Assembly (NCBI GenBank): GCA_046757965.1
Contig: JBHHZI010000079.1
Span: 1 to 14,453 of the forward strand
Direction of reading: 5' to 3'
From: JBHHZI01 sp046757965
GTDB lineage: Bacteria; Acidobacteriota; Polarisedimenticolia; SMYD01
DNA: 14,453 nt
Made by a program: the position numbers and the translations under genes. The first letter of the stretch is position 1. The number at the start of each line of letters is the position of its first letter. Positions 13,126-14,453 of this stretch are shown here, in pieces. Below the pieces are notes generated by a model. It worked only from the letters and a program-made list of their open reading frames with translations. It was not told the DNA's origin and did not search any database.

Positions 13126-13201
13126 GGGGCTGTGGCGCAGCTGGGAGCGCGCTTGAATGGCATTCAAGAGGTCACGGGTTCGATCCCCGTCAGCTCCACC
13201 A
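13126..13201 (+). tRNA. tRNA-Ala, anticodon GGC
   Basis: The 76-base sequence folds into a complete cloverleaf. The acceptor stem GGGGCTG pairs with CAGCTCC and includes a G3-U70 wobble pair, the main identity element for alanyl-tRNA synthetase. The D stem is GCGC/GCGC, the anticodon stem CTTGA/TCAAG with loop ATGGCAT (anticodon GGC, reading GCC and GCU), the variable loop AGGTC, and the T arm ACGGG-TTCGATC-CCCGT. The discriminator is A and CCA is encoded. Downstream, etfB begins 103 bases later with no clear terminator between. Confidence 0.97.
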
Positions 13202-13304
13202 GACACGGCCCGCAGCGGTTGTGACGGGTGGTCGTGAAGCAGACGCTGCCCGGTGGCGGACCTGCCGCCTGAGTCGATTCTCACCTGGTACGGAGCAATT
13301 CGCC

Positions 13305-14093
<789 letters not shown>

Positions 14094-14116
14094 CACCAAG
14101 AGAGGATGCCACGACG

Positions 14117-14453
14117 ATGAACGGAAAGATCCTGGCTGTGATCGAGACGGATGAGGGACGGGTGCGCGAGAGTTCCTTCGAGGTGGTGGAACTGGCCCGT
14201 CATCTTGCCGCCGACGGCGACGGGAGTGTCTGTGCGGCCGTGCTGGGCGCCGACCCGGCCGGGGCGGCGGCCGAGGTGGCCCGGCGCGGGGCGGAGAAGG
14301 TGTACGCCGTCCAGGATCCGCTGCTGGCGCACTACACCGCCGACGGTCACACCGCGGCGCTGGCGGCCCTGATGGCTGGCCAGCGGATCGGGACCGTGCT
14401 GTTCGCCCATACGCCGACCGGGTGGGATGTGGCGCCGCGTCTCGCTGCCCGTC
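14117..14453 (+). CDS. etfA: Electron transfer flavoprotein alpha subunit (EtfA), N-terminal part, cut by the window edge
   Basis: The first 112 codons of EtfA are present, starting at ATG 14117 with MNGKILAVIETDEGRVRESS, a purine-rich GAGAGGA region upstream, and the usual N-terminal domain: a helix VVELARHLA, then CAAVLGADP, AAEVARRGAEKVYAVQDPLL (about 55-75) and VLFAHTPTGWDVAPRLAAR (about 94-112). The latter matches the helix and phosphate-binding strand found before the FAD domain. The FAD-binding C-terminal domain, including the conserved SGx and GAS motifs, lies past the window. It is 23 bases after etfB in the same direction, as in standard etfBA operons. Confidence 0.9.
   Translation, partial: MNGKILAVIETDEGRVRESSFEVVELARHLAADGDGSVCAAVLGADPAGAAAEVARRGAEKVYAVQDPLLAHYTADGHTAALAALMAGQRIGTVLFAHTPTGWDVAPRLAAR

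Noticed and set aside
13126..13201. tRNA-Ala 3' end as an integration (att) site
   Set aside because: The tRNA is followed at once by core etfBA genes; no integrase and no repeat of the tRNA 3' end are seen in the window.
13084..13284. Small minus-strand frame across tRNA-Ala
   Set aside because: It runs through a fully folded tRNA gene and has no ribosome site; annotating it would be a known type of artefact.
13202..13304. Separate promoter or terminator between tRNA-Ala and etfB
   Set aside because: A 5-bp hairpin (GGCGG at 13255-13259 with CCGCC at 13265-13269) exists but no T-run follows, and I find no convincing -35/-10 pair.

Overview
The window is a stretch of GC-rich bacterial chromosome, about two-thirds GC by eye, packed with core-metabolism genes. 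It has no transposase, integrase, CRISPR array or phage gene. Gene content (complete lipoyl-complex operon, electron-transfer flavoprotein, Mrp ATPase, a NuoI gene away from other nuo genes, a DUF2203 protein) fits an aerobic or facultative Gram-negative bacterium. Acidobacteriota or a myxobacterial/deltaproteobacterial relative is my guess, but nothing in the sequence proves the lineage.

Layout. (1) 1-1562, plus strand: the last 44 codons of an M20-family peptidase/deacylase, then two uncharacterised membrane proteins, one with about eight helices and three notable histidines, the other with a zinc ribbon split by a membrane hairpin. (2) 1648-4686, plus strand: a TTGACA-type promoter sits immediately before nuoI, leaving almost no leader. 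A tight run follows: nuoI, queD, a 4-helix membrane protein, a DUF2203 protein, an unknown protein and an SDR oxidoreductase. (3) 4704-5851, plus strand: mrp (Fe-S carrier ATPase) behind an extended -10 promoter framed by an inverted repeat. (4) 12897-5879, minus strand: a seven-gene operon, lpd - E1alpha - E1beta - E2 - CPBP protease - lipB - lipA, read from an extended -10 promoter with a consensus TATAAT. It ends tail-to-tail with mrp. (5) 13075-14453, plus strand: a promoter, tRNA-Ala(GGC), etfB and the start of etfA.

How the genes work together. The minus-strand operon encodes a whole 2-oxo acid dehydrogenase complex (E1alpha/E1beta decarboxylase, E2 acyltransferase, E3 dihydrolipoyl dehydrogenase) plus both enzymes that make its lipoyl cofactor from octanoyl-ACP (LipB transfers octanoate, LipA inserts sulfur). 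It is therefore self-sufficient for cofactor attachment. LipA consumes an Fe-S cluster, and the convergent mrp gene encodes an Fe-S carrier, a suggestive but unproven adjacency. EtfAB carries electrons from acyl-CoA dehydrogenases to the quinone pool, and NuoI belongs to complex I, so much of the window concerns carbon oxidation and respiratory electron entry.

I found no clearly new system of the defence or mobile type. The most open material is the set of uncharacterised membrane and small proteins at 202-1562 and 2580-3917, the CPBP protease embedded in the lipoylation operon, and the promoter structures at nuoI, mrp and tRNA-Ala.
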